Notes: generated by a model from the letters alone, not told the origin. 64,000 bases of DNA from Pseudomonas sp. B21-023 (GCF_024749165.1 NZ_CP087190.1:4499501-4563500); one strand, 5' to 3'. Counted from the stretch's first letter, positions 24,543 through 32,258 are shown. Made by a program: numbers and translations.

Positions 24543-25065
24543 ACTCGGCAGCGGTCATGGAGGCGGCGTCGTCCAGAACTCGCCGCAAGGCGCTCGCGAT
24601 GATCCGTTCGATTTGCCACGGATCGGAGATTGCCGAGATTTCGGGAGCCAACTGCGCGGGAAGAGCCAGCACCTGGTCGCGAATCATCCGGCCAGCAGAA
24701 AACGCCGCTTGATCCACGACCTCCACTTCAACCAGTGCGCCGTTTGTTTTACGCAAGTTGGTTTCTGTCAGTTCGGCCTGCGCCAGCGCCAGCCGAGCTT
24801 TGGATTGCTGATAACCCGGATGAACGACCTGATGTTGGACTTCAGCCGTTCGAAGCGGCACCGCCGCTGGAGGAACGGGGGCCGGCTCCACGTTCGAATT
24901 ACGCCTGCCCGGCTCGCTGGTCATTGCCAGGTATTGCTCGCTGGCGTCTACATCTACCAACCCATCGGCTGTGAGAATCAAGCGACCCTGCTGAACGAGC
25001 TTTCCCACGTACTGCCGCGACCAGCTTTTGCTTTTCGCGTATTCGGTTCGGGTGAGATATGTCAT
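24514..25065 (-). CDS. Terminase small subunit (Nu1-like)
   Basis: Protein of 183 residues that recognises the packaging site. The N-terminal winged-helix segment TRTEYAKSKSWSRQYVGKLVQQGRL, followed by VDVDASEQYLAM, matches the Nu1 DNA-binding domain. ARLALAQAELTETNLRKTNG is the helical linker to the part that binds the large subunit. The start at 25065 has AGAGG 5 bases upstream. Three TGTCAAC repeats lie just upstream of the gene. Confidence 0.88.
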   Translation of the reverse strand: MTYLTRTEYAKSKSWSRQYVGKLVQQGRLILTADGLVDVDASEQYLAMTSEPGRRNSNVEPAPVPPAAVPLRTAEVQHQVVHPGYQQSKARLALAQAELTETNLRKTNGALVEVEVVDQAAFSAGRMIRDQVLALPAQLAPEISAISDPWQIERIIASALRRVLDDAASMTAAEFEQAIHSQS

Positions 25066-25074
25066 GTAAACCTC

Positions 25075-25112
25075 TGTCAACTTGGGCTGTAAACCTGTCA
25101 ACCAATGTCAAC
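25075..25112. repeat. Three TGTCAAC repeats, candidate cosB (terminase-binding) sites
   Basis: TGTCAAC occurs at 25075, 25096 and 25106, with spacings of 21 and 10 bases, close to whole helical turns. Lambda cosB also has three gpNu1-binding R sites next to nu1. The nick site itself is not identified; the 25113-25214 stretch is GC-rich and non-coding. Confidence 0.45.
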
Positions 25113-25214
25113 CAACGTGGGAAAACCAGCCGCTAACAAAGAATCGCGGGTTCCCGGTCCCGTACCCCGGCCATATCGCCAGGGTCCCCGGCCCCACCCA
25201 GGATTCGGGGCGGG

Positions 25215-25562
25215 TCACTGGCCCGGCTCAGTGCCTGCTGGCGACACCTGGGTCAGCCCCAGCCGCTTGGCGGCCCAGCGCTCGTAGAGGTTGATCGCCA
25301 CATCGGCGCCGGCCATCGCGGTCAAGCAACCGACCGCCGCCGCCATCCACACCGATGCGCCAAGGGCATACAACAGCATGTTGGCCGACAGCCCGCAGGT
25401 AACGCAGGCACCCGAGCGCAGAGCGAGCCGGCGCACCAGCCCCCAACCTCGAGCACCCGCCTTGTCGGCCCGCCACATTTCACCCGACACCCCGCCGACC
25501 AGGGACAGTACGATCACCATCCAGATCGGCATCTCGACTAACGCTTGTTGCTCGCTGTTCAT
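25215..25562 (-). CDS. Phage holin, multi-span
   Basis: Protein of 115 residues with three probable membrane helices: MPIWMVIVLSLVGGVSG, a central LALRSGACVTCGLSANMLLYALGA split by polar residues, and VWMAAAVGCLTAMAGADVAIN. The charged C-terminus includes ERWAAKRLG. It permeabilises the inner membrane so that the endolysin can leave. It is the first gene after the terminator of the late leader, far from the endolysin, an arrangement also seen in other Pseudomonas prophages. Confidence 0.82.
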   Translation of the reverse strand: MNSEQQALVEMPIWMVIVLSLVGGVSGEMWRADKAGARGWGLVRRLALRSGACVTCGLSANMLLYALGASVWMAAAVGCLTAMAGADVAINLYERWAAKRLGLTQVSPAGTEPGQ

Positions 25563-25593
25563 GCAGGCCTCAATTGGCAAAGCACGGCGCCGG

Positions 25594-25623
25594 AAAAAGA
25601 AAACCCCGCCAAGTGGCAGGGTT
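25594..25623 (-). terminator. Intrinsic terminator before the late genes (tR'-like)
   Basis: On the minus strand AACCCTGCC-ACTT-GGCGGGGTT forms a 9-bp stem with one G-T pair, followed by TTCTTTTT. It stands between the Q-like gene and the holin. In lambda, the late promoter transcript stops at tR' until Q allows read-through; this layout is the same. Confidence 0.75.
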
Positions 25624-25770
25624 CTCGATGCGCCGACAGGTCGGAGCGGGTTGCACAGCACAGTGCTTGTTGGGGAAGCGCCTAAGCGCACTTTTGATAT
25701 CGTGGCGCCTTTTTACATGCCACCGGAAAAACCGAAAAGGGGCAATTATCGGTACGTCACAATGTGGTCG

Positions 25771-26319
25771 CTATGTAGCATCCATGTTGCACGCAAGTTG
25801 CATAGTGACCCGACGAACGGTAGGCAAGCGTACCCGCCCTGCCCTTGCCCCCAGAATGGCCAACACCTGCAAGTGCAGCGCTTTCACCCAGTTGCGATAA
25901 GTGCGATCCGCGTCCTCGGTCAGCCCGACTTCGCGCATTTGCTCACGTACCGTCGCGCCGTGCAGGTAGCGCAGCTCGGCCAGCTTGGCCAACGTGGCGC
26001 CACGAGCATCACGCCGCGCCAGTTCCGCCACCGCGGCGTCGACCTCGGCAGCGGCATGGTCGAGGCCTGCACCCGACACCAAAATGCGCGCCCCCGACGA
26101 TCCTGTGCGCGGTGCCGCCCCCTTCCATTCCATGATCGTGCCCATCTGGCTGCCCAAGCTCGCTTCCAACCCTAGCTTCCCGCGCTGCTCTCCCCAGTGC
26201 CGCATCAGGTCCCCCACCAGGCGCAGGCGTTCGGCCTGATCAATCAGCTGAGCCATATCGACCTGATGCTGTGCAAGTCTCACCAGGAGCTGAAGGCGTA
26301 ATCCGTGGTCCACCATCAT
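25771..26319 (-). CDS. Putative late-gene regulator, antiterminator Q-like
   Basis: Protein of 182 residues: MMVDHGLRLQLLVRLAQHQ, EWKGAAPRTGSSGARILVSG, then a C-terminal helix-turn-helix-like LAKLAELRYLHGATVREQMR with RTYRNWVKALHLQV. The pattern fits phage proteins annotated as antitermination or late regulators, but I recognise no exact family. Position supports the role: it is the last gene before a terminator that precedes the whole late operon. Confidence 0.5.
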   Translation of the reverse strand: MMVDHGLRLQLLVRLAQHQVDMAQLIDQAERLRLVGDLMRHWGEQRGKLGLEASLGSQMGTIMEWKGAAPRTGSSGARILVSGAGLDHAAAEVDAAVAELARRDARGATLAKLAELRYLHGATVREQMREVGLTEDADRTYRNWVKALHLQVLAILGARAGRVRLPTVRRVTMQLACNMDAT

Positions 26320-26339
26320 TGCCCGCCCTCCAGAATCGC

Positions 26340-26630
26340 AACCCAACACAAAAAATGCCAACCCAACACAAACCCACCACAGATAAAACCCAATAAATTC
26401 AATAGATTATGGATAGGTGTGTTGAGTGTGTTGGGTTTGTTGGGTTTTTTAGTCCTCGCATAGGTTTTTTTACGGCACCGTATTAGCTTGAGAAATATTC
26501 CGTATGCGCGCGCACGCGCGCGCAAACCCAACACACCCAACACAGGGGCACTCGGGGCCTTGAAATACGGGGGTTCTATGTGTGTTGGGTTGCAGAAGTG
26601 GACCCAACACAAACCCAACACACCCAACAC
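26340..26630. repeat. Iteron-like cluster of ACCCAACAC motifs, candidate replication origin
   Basis: About ten copies of ACCCAACA(C) occur in 290 bases. Copies on the plus strand begin near 26341, 26361, 26527, 26536, 26602, 26614 and 26622. Inverted copies (TGTTGGGT) lie near 26429, 26439 and 26583. A 27-base block is repeated nearly exactly at 26525 and 26612. Between them are an AT-rich stretch (26375-26415) and an alternating purine-pyrimidine tract at 26503-26524. The region is non-coding and lies directly downstream of the primase-helicase gene. Confidence 0.7.
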
Positions 26631-26644
26631 AGGGGCTCTTGGTT

Positions 26645-29395
26645 TCATGCTGCCAGCCCCTTCACGTGGTCCCAACCGTCCACGTTCCACCCTGCAAGTT
26701 TCGCCTTGCTGCGCCAGGTGAGAACTGCTTGCCCAAGCTCGGCCGCATTGAATGATGGGGGCAGGGAAGCATCGCCATCGCTCGGGAAGAAAAACGCCGC
26801 AAACCGCCGGTTATTGCGCTCCGTCCAAGGGATTGAGCGCGTCTTCTCGACTGTGGCGCTGAGCATGAGCGAAAACTTCGTCTGACTCATGGCGTGCTCT
26901 TTGTTCCGAGAGCACCATTCAATGAACAACGCATATAGGTCTGTTGCTAAGCAGCATGCCCACAGACCACGACCTAGCTCCTCGGTTCGCCACAAGTGCA
27001 AGAAAGTTTGCCATGCCGTGCGACTGAGCGCGACTAGACGTTGCCGTGCCTCTGTCTCGGGAGGACGAGTGCGCTGGTCGAAATCTCCCAACTCGACAGC
27101 CAGTAGCCAGCCGTACAAGGCCGCAACCCCACCGTTGGCCAACTCATGGCTGATCGCCTTTTGTCGCACAACAGGCAACGTCTCCATGGGCCACATCACC
27201 AGCATTCGTCGGTCGGCGTCACTGATCGGCCAGGGCATGATCTCGTTGCTCAGGAAGACGGCGTTCATGTGGTTGGCCTCTTCCCAACCGTTGATGAACT
27301 TGGACTCCATGCGCACCGTCTTGCCGGTGATCATGTGCTTGATCTTGCCGACCTGGTTGTATCGCTGATCCCTGCTGACAACTTCCTCGAACACCGCCCA
27401 GAGCTTACGGCTCTGCCAGGCGTTGAAACTGCCTTCCAGTTGCGTCTGCCCTACCGTCGCGGCGTATTGCCCGTAGAGCTGACCGAAGACGTCGGCAAAC
27501 AGCAGACTCTTGCCCGAGCCTTCCATGATCGAGTGCATCAAAACAGCTGTGTCCATCTTCGCGCCCATATGCTGGAGCGGGTAAGCGAGCCATTTCACCA
27601 GCCATTCCAGCGCCTGTTCATCGTGGTTGCAAAGGAACGAGATCAGCCAGCGAAGGTTCTCGCATGCAGCATCATCCCGCACCGGTTCAAGTGGCAGCCC
27701 CTCAAAGGTGTTGATGTAGACATTCGGGTCCTTGGTCATCGTCGGGTCAAACACGATGTGATCGACGTCTACCACCCTACGCTCCCCGCAGTTCAGCCAC
27801 CACTTGTACTCATCCCCCAGTGCCATCTTCACGGCACCCTCTGGGATCCGACGCTTCTTTTCCCGATCCCAGACATCCTTGGTCCCGTCGATGTAGACGT
27901 AGCGCTCGATGGGATCTAGCTTCAGCGCCCCGCCTTTCTTACTTGCCAGGCGCCGCGCCTCATCGAGCTCCTGCGCCTGCTCAGGGGCAATCAGCTTTCT
28001 GTCGGGCCGCTCCAGCCATACCTTGGCCAACGGCTTACCCACCAGCGCTTCGAAAGCCGACTTCTTCATCGGCTTCGCCTTGTCCATGTCCCAGACTTGC
28101 GTGGTGCCTTCTATCAGCGCGAACCGCCGCAGCGCGCCTTCAATATCCGGCGCGCTTCCCCCTTCCCCCCCGTCGGCCGAGGAGGCGGCCGGGCTGGCCT
28201 CGATTGGGTCGGGGGCAGATCCGTCAGTGTCAACGCCCGCAGCGCTTTGATCGGCCTGCTCGGCAACAGATGGGGTGCGGGGAAGCTCACCCAGCGGCGG
28301 GGGTACCGGCGGGCGCGATTTGGCATCGATACCCAGGATCTGCGCTGCCGCTCGGGTAGCTGCCCTCTGATCGCCGTCGTGCATCAGAATGCAGAACACG
28401 TCGAAGGCATCATTCTTGTGTCCGTTTGCCAGCGGGTCCGACGTGTGATGGGAAAAGAGCTTTCCGTCGGTGATAGTCACCCCAGGCATGCCAGAGCTGC
28501 TGTGCGGGCTCAGCCACTTCCCGTCGATGCGCTTGTAGCCATGCGCCTCGATCATCGTGGCGATGTCATGGATGCGGTTGAATTCCGGGATGACCTCGGG
28601 GAGCTTGTCACCAGATCGAGCAACAACTGGTGAGGGCCTTGGCGTTGGGCGAGCCGCGGGCATAGCCGGCTTCGGCCTCCACGGGCAAACGGCCTCCCCT
28701 TTGGGCTTGAACTCGTCCCAGCCCTGCCAGATCGCCAGCAGCTCGGGCGGGAGCTCCGGCAAGCCGCCGGCGTCTGGTGCAGTGCGCCATGTGTATGGCT
28801 TACCCGTGCCAGGGTGGATGGAAGGCGGCAGCACATCCTGCACCAGGCCGCCCCGCAGCTCAAAGACGGTCACTTTCTTGAAGGGCTCAGCAGCCAATCG
28901 GAAAGCCGCTTCGCGGTCGGCATCTTCCGCGTCTACAGCTGCTTGGACCTGCGCCATTAGCCCCTTGTAGATGGTGCCATCGGGGTCGTTCTTGTTGGGC
29001 CAAACCAGGGCGTGGCGACTCAGCTCCACGCCCTCGGGGACGCGGAACATCACACGGAAACGCTCAGGGTTACCCACGGAGGTCGGGTATGCGTCTGCAA
29101 GGGCGTCAACGTCGAGCCCCAGCGTCTGCTGCATGACCTGCCGCGTCAGTTCGACGTCATCAACGTCCAACGAGCAGACGCGACTAGGCCCGAGCACCAC
29201 CCCAAGATTGTGACTCGGGCGCTTCGTCCAGAACGCCTCGGCATCATCGGCGACAGTGAAATAGCGACCGGGCTGATTCCAACCTTTACCCTTCGGCCCC
29301 TTCTCACCTGGCTCGATCGGGACCAGAGCCAGGTTGAAGGTTTCAATGTAACGCCGCGCCCAATCAGCTGTGGTAGGAGTTGGGCGCCCGCTCAT
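26645..29395 (-). CDS. Phage primase-polymerase / helicase (bifunctional replication protein)
   Basis: Protein of 916 residues. The N-terminal prim-pol domain has ALVPIEPGEKGPKGKGW and the metal-binding CSLDVDDVE. The middle is Pro/Ala-rich. The C-terminal DUF5906/SF3-type helicase has Walker A in SIMEGSGKSLLFADV, then WAVFEEVVSR as the probable Walker B and AVFLSNEIMPW. It would prime and unwind phage DNA. The start at 29395 overlaps the DksA-like stop by 4 bases (ATGA). An iteron-like cluster follows the gene. Confidence 0.88.
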   Translation of the reverse strand: MSGRPTPTTADWARRYIETFNLALVPIEPGEKGPKGKGWNQPGRYFTVADDAEAFWTKRPSHNLGVVLGPSRVCSLDVDDVELTRQVMQQTLGLDVDALADAYPTSVGNPERFRVMFRVPEGVELSRHALVWPNKNDPDGTIYKGLMAQVQAAVDAEDADREAAFRLAAEPFKKVTVFELRGGLVQDVLPPSIHPGTGKPYTWRTAPDAGGLPELPPELLAIWQGWDEFKPKGEAVCPWRPKPAMPAARPTPRPSPVVARSGDKLPEVIPEFNRIHDIATMIEAHGYKRIDGKWLSPHSSSGMPGVTITDGKLFSHHTSDPLANGHKNDAFDVFCILMHDGDQRAATRAAAQILGIDAKSRPPVPPPLGELPRTPSVAEQADQSAAGVDTDGSAPDPIEASPAASSADGGEGGSAPDIEGALRRFALIEGTTQVWDMDKAKPMKKSAFEALVGKPLAKVWLERPDRKLIAPEQAQELDEARRLASKKGGALKLDPIERYVYIDGTKDVWDREKKRRIPEGAVKMALGDEYKWWLNCGERRVVDVDHIVFDPTMTKDPNVYINTFEGLPLEPVRDDAACENLRWLISFLCNHDEQALEWLVKWLAYPLQHMGAKMDTAVLMHSIMEGSGKSLLFADVFGQLYGQYAATVGQTQLEGSFNAWQSRKLWAVFEEVVSRDQRYNQVGKIKHMITGKTVRMESKFINGWEEANHMNAVFLSNEIMPWPISDADRRMLVMWPMETLPVVRQKAISHELANGGVAALYGWLLAVELGDFDQRTRPPETEARQRLVALSRTAWQTFLHLWRTEELGRGLWACCLATDLYALFIEWCSRNKEHAMSQTKFSLMLSATVEKTRSIPWTERNNRRFAAFFFPSDGDASLPPSFNAAELGQAVLTWRSKAKLAGWNVDGWDHVKGLAA

Positions 29396-29595
29396 CTCCG
29401 GCGCTCCCGCAACCCCTGGCAGTCGACGCAGGTTTCGCAACCCGTGACCGACTGCTGACGGGCCAACGGAATCGGCTCGTCGCAATCCTCACAGAACTGC
29501 GCGCTCGGTTTTACAGGAAGTCGTGCAAGGCGCTGCAGTGACAGTTGGAGGAAGTACTCAGCATGGTCATTGGCGAAATCGACGGCGTCAGCCAT
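29392..29595 (-). CDS. DksA/TraR-type C4 zinc-finger protein
   Basis: Protein of 67 residues. Four cysteines in CEDC-(17 residues)-CETC-VDC order with the flanking IPLARQQ match the DksA/TraR C-terminal zinc finger. Such phage proteins bind RNA polymerase through the secondary channel. The N-terminal helix is short. It overlaps the CII-like gene by 8 bases and the primase gene by 4, so all three are translationally coupled. Confidence 0.85.
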   Translation of the reverse strand: MADAVDFANDHAEYFLQLSLQRLARLPVKPSAQFCEDCDEPIPLARQQSVTGCETCVDCQGLRERRR

Positions 29596-30076
29596 GAGTT
29601 TCGTCCTCCATGGCCTCGCGCGCACCCGCCATGATGGCAAGCACCTGCCGGATAACCTCCATGCCGCGCTGCTCCAGATCCAACACCTCGGGCAAGGTCC
29701 AGACATTGTCCGAGGCGCCATCATGCAGGCTACCTACAAACTGCCCCGATTCGTCGAGCAGCTTCGCAACCGCCTGCAGCGCATCGTTGGTGGCCGGCAC
29801 CGGCTCGGGGCGATACCAGACCGCGCCTGCAGGGCGAACCAACGCGTCGAGCAGACGCGGATCAGCAGTCCATTGCACGATCTCTTCAAGCTCATCAGGT
29901 GTTGGCCAGCGGCGGTCGTCGGTATGGTGCAGCTTCTTCTGAAGGGCATCGACCTCAAGCCCCATGTCGAAGGCCAACCGGGTGATACCGCCGTGATAGT
30001 CGCGACCTGCGCGATAGAGCGCCTGTCGCAGAGTGAGGACCGGGCCAGCGCCCGGCAAAAGATCAATCCTGCTCAT
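29588..30076 (-). CDS. Phage regulatory protein CII family (CP76)
   Basis: Protein of 162 residues: LTLRQALYRAGRDYHGGITRLAFDMGLEV and LQKKLHHTDDRRWPTPDELEEIV form a helix-turn-helix region typical of the CII/CP76 family. The C-terminal half is helical. It is the second gene of the leftward early operon after cro. Its ribosome site lies in the loop of an 8-bp hairpin that ends one base before the start codon. Confidence 0.75.
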   Translation of the reverse strand: MSRIDLLPGAGPVLTLRQALYRAGRDYHGGITRLAFDMGLEVDALQKKLHHTDDRRWPTPDELEEIVQWTADPRLLDALVRPAGAVWYRPEPVPATNDALQAVAKLLDESGQFVGSLHDGASDNVWTLPEVLDLEQRGMEVIRQVLAIMAGAREAMEDETHG

Positions 30077-30077
30077 A

Positions 30078-30100
30078 ACCGTAAATCCTCGGTTTACGGT
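30078..30100 (-). promoter_or_regulatory. Hairpin with the CII ribosome site in its loop
   Basis: On the minus strand ACCGTAAA-CCGAGGA-TTTACGGT is a perfect 8-bp stem. The loop holds GAGGA, the Shine-Dalgarno sequence, and the stem ends one base before the ATG at 30076. It could present or mask the site. Confidence 0.6.
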
Positions 30101-30297
30101 GTAGCCATCGGATCAGGTAAGACCTATCCTACGACCACGACCGTCGTGCTGTGCGTAAAACCGCGCTGTGCTGTGCGTGTACTGCATGCGGTAACAGTCA
30201 TCCGGCTGAACTTGTGAGAGAGGGCACCGGGTGACGGGAGTGATGGTGTTACACCTTCATAGCTGGGCCGGGAGGTGAGAGTCCTGGCTCAGCGTTC

Positions 30298-30492
30298 TTA
30301 CTTTTGATCTGTTTCCTCCCGTTGAACCTGCTCGTCGTAAAAAACCTCGATAGCCTTGCCTACCTCATAGCGGACTGCCGCTCCCTTCGTCGCGCGATAA
30401 ATCGTCGGCTGTGTCACCCCGACCCGATCAGCAATCGCACGTTGTGAAAAACCCTGTGCGATTAGGGCTCGAAGCATCTCTTGTATGGACAT
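30298..30492 (-). CDS. Cro-like helix-turn-helix repressor
   Basis: Protein of 64 residues. LIAQGFSQRAIADRVGVTQPTIYRATKGAAV is a clear helix-turn-helix. It is the first gene leftward, divergent from the CI-type repressor, which is the position of lambda cro. Its promoter (TTGCTC-17-TAACAT) contains an ATTCGTTTGGG operator between -35 and -10. Confidence 0.85.
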   Translation of the reverse strand: MSIQEMLRALIAQGFSQRAIADRVGVTQPTIYRATKGAAVRYEVGKAIEVFYDEQVQREETDQK

Positions 30493-30502
30493 GATGCAAC
30501 CT

Positions 30503-30551
30503 ATTCGTTAGCGAATAACCCGATGTTACCCAAACGAATAGGAGAGAGCAA
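30503..30551 (-). promoter_or_regulatory. Leftward (cro) promoter with two repressor operators
   Basis: Minus-strand -35 TTGCTC (30551-30546), a 17-base spacer and -10 TAACAT (30528-30523). The spacer carries ATTCGTTTGGG (30539-30529). Downstream of the -10 is the perfect palindrome ATTCG-TTAG-CGAAT (30503-30516). Binding of CI or Cro at either would block the promoter. Confidence 0.7.
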
Positions 30552-30589
30552 TACACTAGCGATACGCAAACTAATCAGAGCCGTTAGCA

Positions 30590-31249
30590 GTGATAGGAAA
30601 CCGCATAGCAAAGCGTATGCACGAGCTTGGTCTGTCAGGAGGAGAGCTGGCCCGGCGATCCGGCGTCCCACAGCCAACAATTCATAGGATCCTCTCAGGG
30701 ACATCGGTAAGTCCCCGGCAGGAAAACGTCGAGCGCATTGCCAAAGTGCTGGGCGTCACAACTGAGTGGCTCTGGAAGGGTGAAGCTGGCAACCCCGTTG
30801 CCGTCGCGCCACATACGAACGTCGAACCAGGCCCACATGTTCGCGGCTTTGTACCGCTGATCTCCTGGGTACAGGCTGGAGCCTGGTGCGAAATGCAAGA
30901 ACCGCTGGAGATGCATGAAGCGGAAGCTTGGTTACCTTGCGCGGTATCGCATAGCAGTTCGACATTCGCACTTAGGGTTCGAGGCTTGTCGATGTTCAAC
31001 CCACACGAACGAAGGTCTTTCAGGGAAGGAGACATTATTTTTGTCGACCCTGCAAAAGAGTATGAGAATGGCTCCCTTGTGATCGCCAAGCTCGCCGATA
31101 GTAGAGAAGCCACGTTCAAGCAGCTCGTTATCGAAGGAGATCGCCAGTTCCTGAAGCCGCTGAACCCCTCATGGCCAGATCCGATCATTGAACTCCCCCC
31201 AGACGCCACGATTTGTGGAGTCGTTGTGTCGAAGGTGGAAATATTCTAA
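30590..31249 (+). CDS. CI-type phage repressor with S24 self-cleavage domain
   Basis: Protein of 219 residues. The N-terminal helix-turn-helix is GGELARRSGVPQPTIHRILSG. The C-terminal S24 domain has cleavage site Ala96-Gly97, nucleophile Ser134 (VRGLSM) and Lys177 (ATFKQL). The distances 38 and 43 equal lambda CI (111, 149, 192). RecA-stimulated cleavage during SOS is expected. The Asp usual before Ser (GDSM) is replaced by Leu. The start is a GTG; the next in-frame ATG is nine codons downstream. It is divergent from cro. Confidence 0.93.
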   Translation: MIGNRIAKRMHELGLSGGELARRSGVPQPTIHRILSGTSVSPRQENVERIAKVLGVTTEWLWKGEAGNPVAVAPHTNVEPGPHVRGFVPLISWVQAGAWCEMQEPLEMHEAEAWLPCAVSHSSSTFALRVRGLSMFNPHERRSFREGDIIFVDPAKEYENGSLVIAKLADSREATFKQLVIEGDRQFLKPLNPSWPDPIIELPPDATICGVVVSKVEIF

Positions 31250-31310
31250 TCGTTTTCGAATAGGTCCACCTCGAAAAGGTATTGACCCTAAAAATTCGTT
31301 TGAGTATTGT
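31248..31310 (+). promoter_or_regulatory. Rightward promoter with CI-type operators
   Basis: TTGACC (31282-31287), 17 bases, TATTGT (31305-31310). The spacer ends in ATTCGTTTGAG (31294-31304), the same motif in the same place as in the cro promoter. A second near-palindrome, AATCG-TTTT-CGAAT (31248-31261), lies upstream. CI should repress the operon that starts at 31346. Confidence 0.7.
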
Positions 31311-31345
31311 CTGGACCGCACCCTCTCTCTCACTGAGGTTCAGAC

Positions 31346-31510
31346 ATGCCAAACGCACAGCACACCCCTTCGTGCAAGGTCTACTTGCACCCAATGACCT
31401 GCAACCGCCCCGCCCAACTGGTGGCATTCCAGCTCCGAACAGGTCTCCATATCGTGGCCACCCCACGTGGCAACGCTCAGGCTATTCCCGCTCTTGGGGG
31501 TGTTGAATGA
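31346..31510 (+). CDS. Small phage protein of unknown function, first gene of rightward operon
   Basis: A 54-residue frame (MPNAQHTPSCKVYLHP, then FQLRTGLHIVATPRGNAQAI). It starts about 35 bases after the rightward promoter and its stop overlaps the next start as ATGA, which supports translation. I do not recognise a family. Confidence 0.6.
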   Translation: MPNAQHTPSCKVYLHPMTCNRPAQLVAFQLRTGLHIVATPRGNAQAIPALGGVE

Positions 31511-32016
31511 GCGAGTTCACTATCCCTTTGAGTCGGATCATGGTGCTGGAGCGCACGCTGGAGCACGGCGGTACCGCGACGTGCAAACTCCAGCGCCCCG
31601 AGACATCGGTGGACGCACAGGTTTACGTCGAAAATGACACTACCACTCACCACATCAAGGTGACGATGGGGCCTCTCACCAGCTCTCTATCCCTTCCCCG
31701 CAGGCTGGCTACCAAGTGCCAATCCTTGCGCGACTTCCTGCAGGATCTGGCCAATGGCCGAGCTGATTCCGGCGCAATGTCGGAAGAGGCTCTAGCCCTG
31801 CTGGAGGCGCAAGACAGCGTGGATGAAGTCCTACTCGTCGGCCAGATCGCGTATGTGATCAACACCGTCAACCATGCGCTGCCCTTCGGCGCAGTTGTGA
31901 CCAATGACCAGGGCGAGGTCTGCGCAGCGGTTACCGCCTCGAACAAACAGCAACTCGCTGCTGCCCTCCGCGCAAAGCTCAAGCCCGGCCATGAGGGGCT
32001 TGGGGAGCGCACATGA
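31507..32016 (+). CDS. Hypothetical phage protein
   Basis: Protein of 169 residues with no family I recognise. The N-terminal two thirds are beta-rich (TIPLSRIMVLERTLEHGG, AQVYVENDTTTHHIKVTM), followed by helices around EEALALLEAQDSVDEVLL and an Ala/Lys-rich C-terminus. It is coupled by 4-base overlaps to both neighbours. Confidence 0.65.
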   Translation: MSEFTIPLSRIMVLERTLEHGGTATCKLQRPETSVDAQVYVENDTTTHHIKVTMGPLTSSLSLPRRLATKCQSLRDFLQDLANGRADSGAMSEEALALLEAQDSVDEVLLVGQIAYVINTVNHALPFGAVVTNDQGEVCAAVTASNKQQLAAALRAKLKPGHEGLGERT

Positions 32017-32258
32017 GCACCCTGGAACAACTGCGCAGTGAGTGGGCGACGCCCTGCCCTACGTTGACCGCCGTGCGGGAGCGCTACTTCCCGCACATAG
32101 GCTCGGACAGACGACTCAGGGAGCTGATCAACAAAGGGGCGATCCCGCTGACGTTGAAAAAGCTGCACAACTCAGCGAAGGCGCCCCACGTGATCTACCT
32201 GCACGACCTCGCCCAATACCTCGACCATCAGGCGCAACAAGACTCGCAAATCGCTTGA
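32013..32258 (+). CDS. PrtN-family pyocin activator homologue
   Basis: Protein of 81 residues: CPTLTAVRERYFPHIGSDRRLRELINKGAIP, then LHNSAKAPHVIYLHDLAQYLDHQ. This matches the PyocinActivator family, including PrtN of P. aeruginosa, which switches on pyocin genes when PrtR is cleaved. Here the gene is in an operon whose promoter carries the CI operator, so SOS should induce it. Its targets in this genome are not known from the sequence. Confidence 0.8.
   Translation: MSTLEQLRSEWATPCPTLTAVRERYFPHIGSDRRLRELINKGAIPLTLKKLHNSAKAPHVIYLHDLAQYLDHQAQQDSQIA

Noticed and set aside
26316..26690. Minus-strand open frame of 124 codons with repeated PNTPN/VLGVLGL strings
   Set aside because: It is a translation of the ACCCAACAC repeat cluster and overlaps two real genes; no ribosome site or family.
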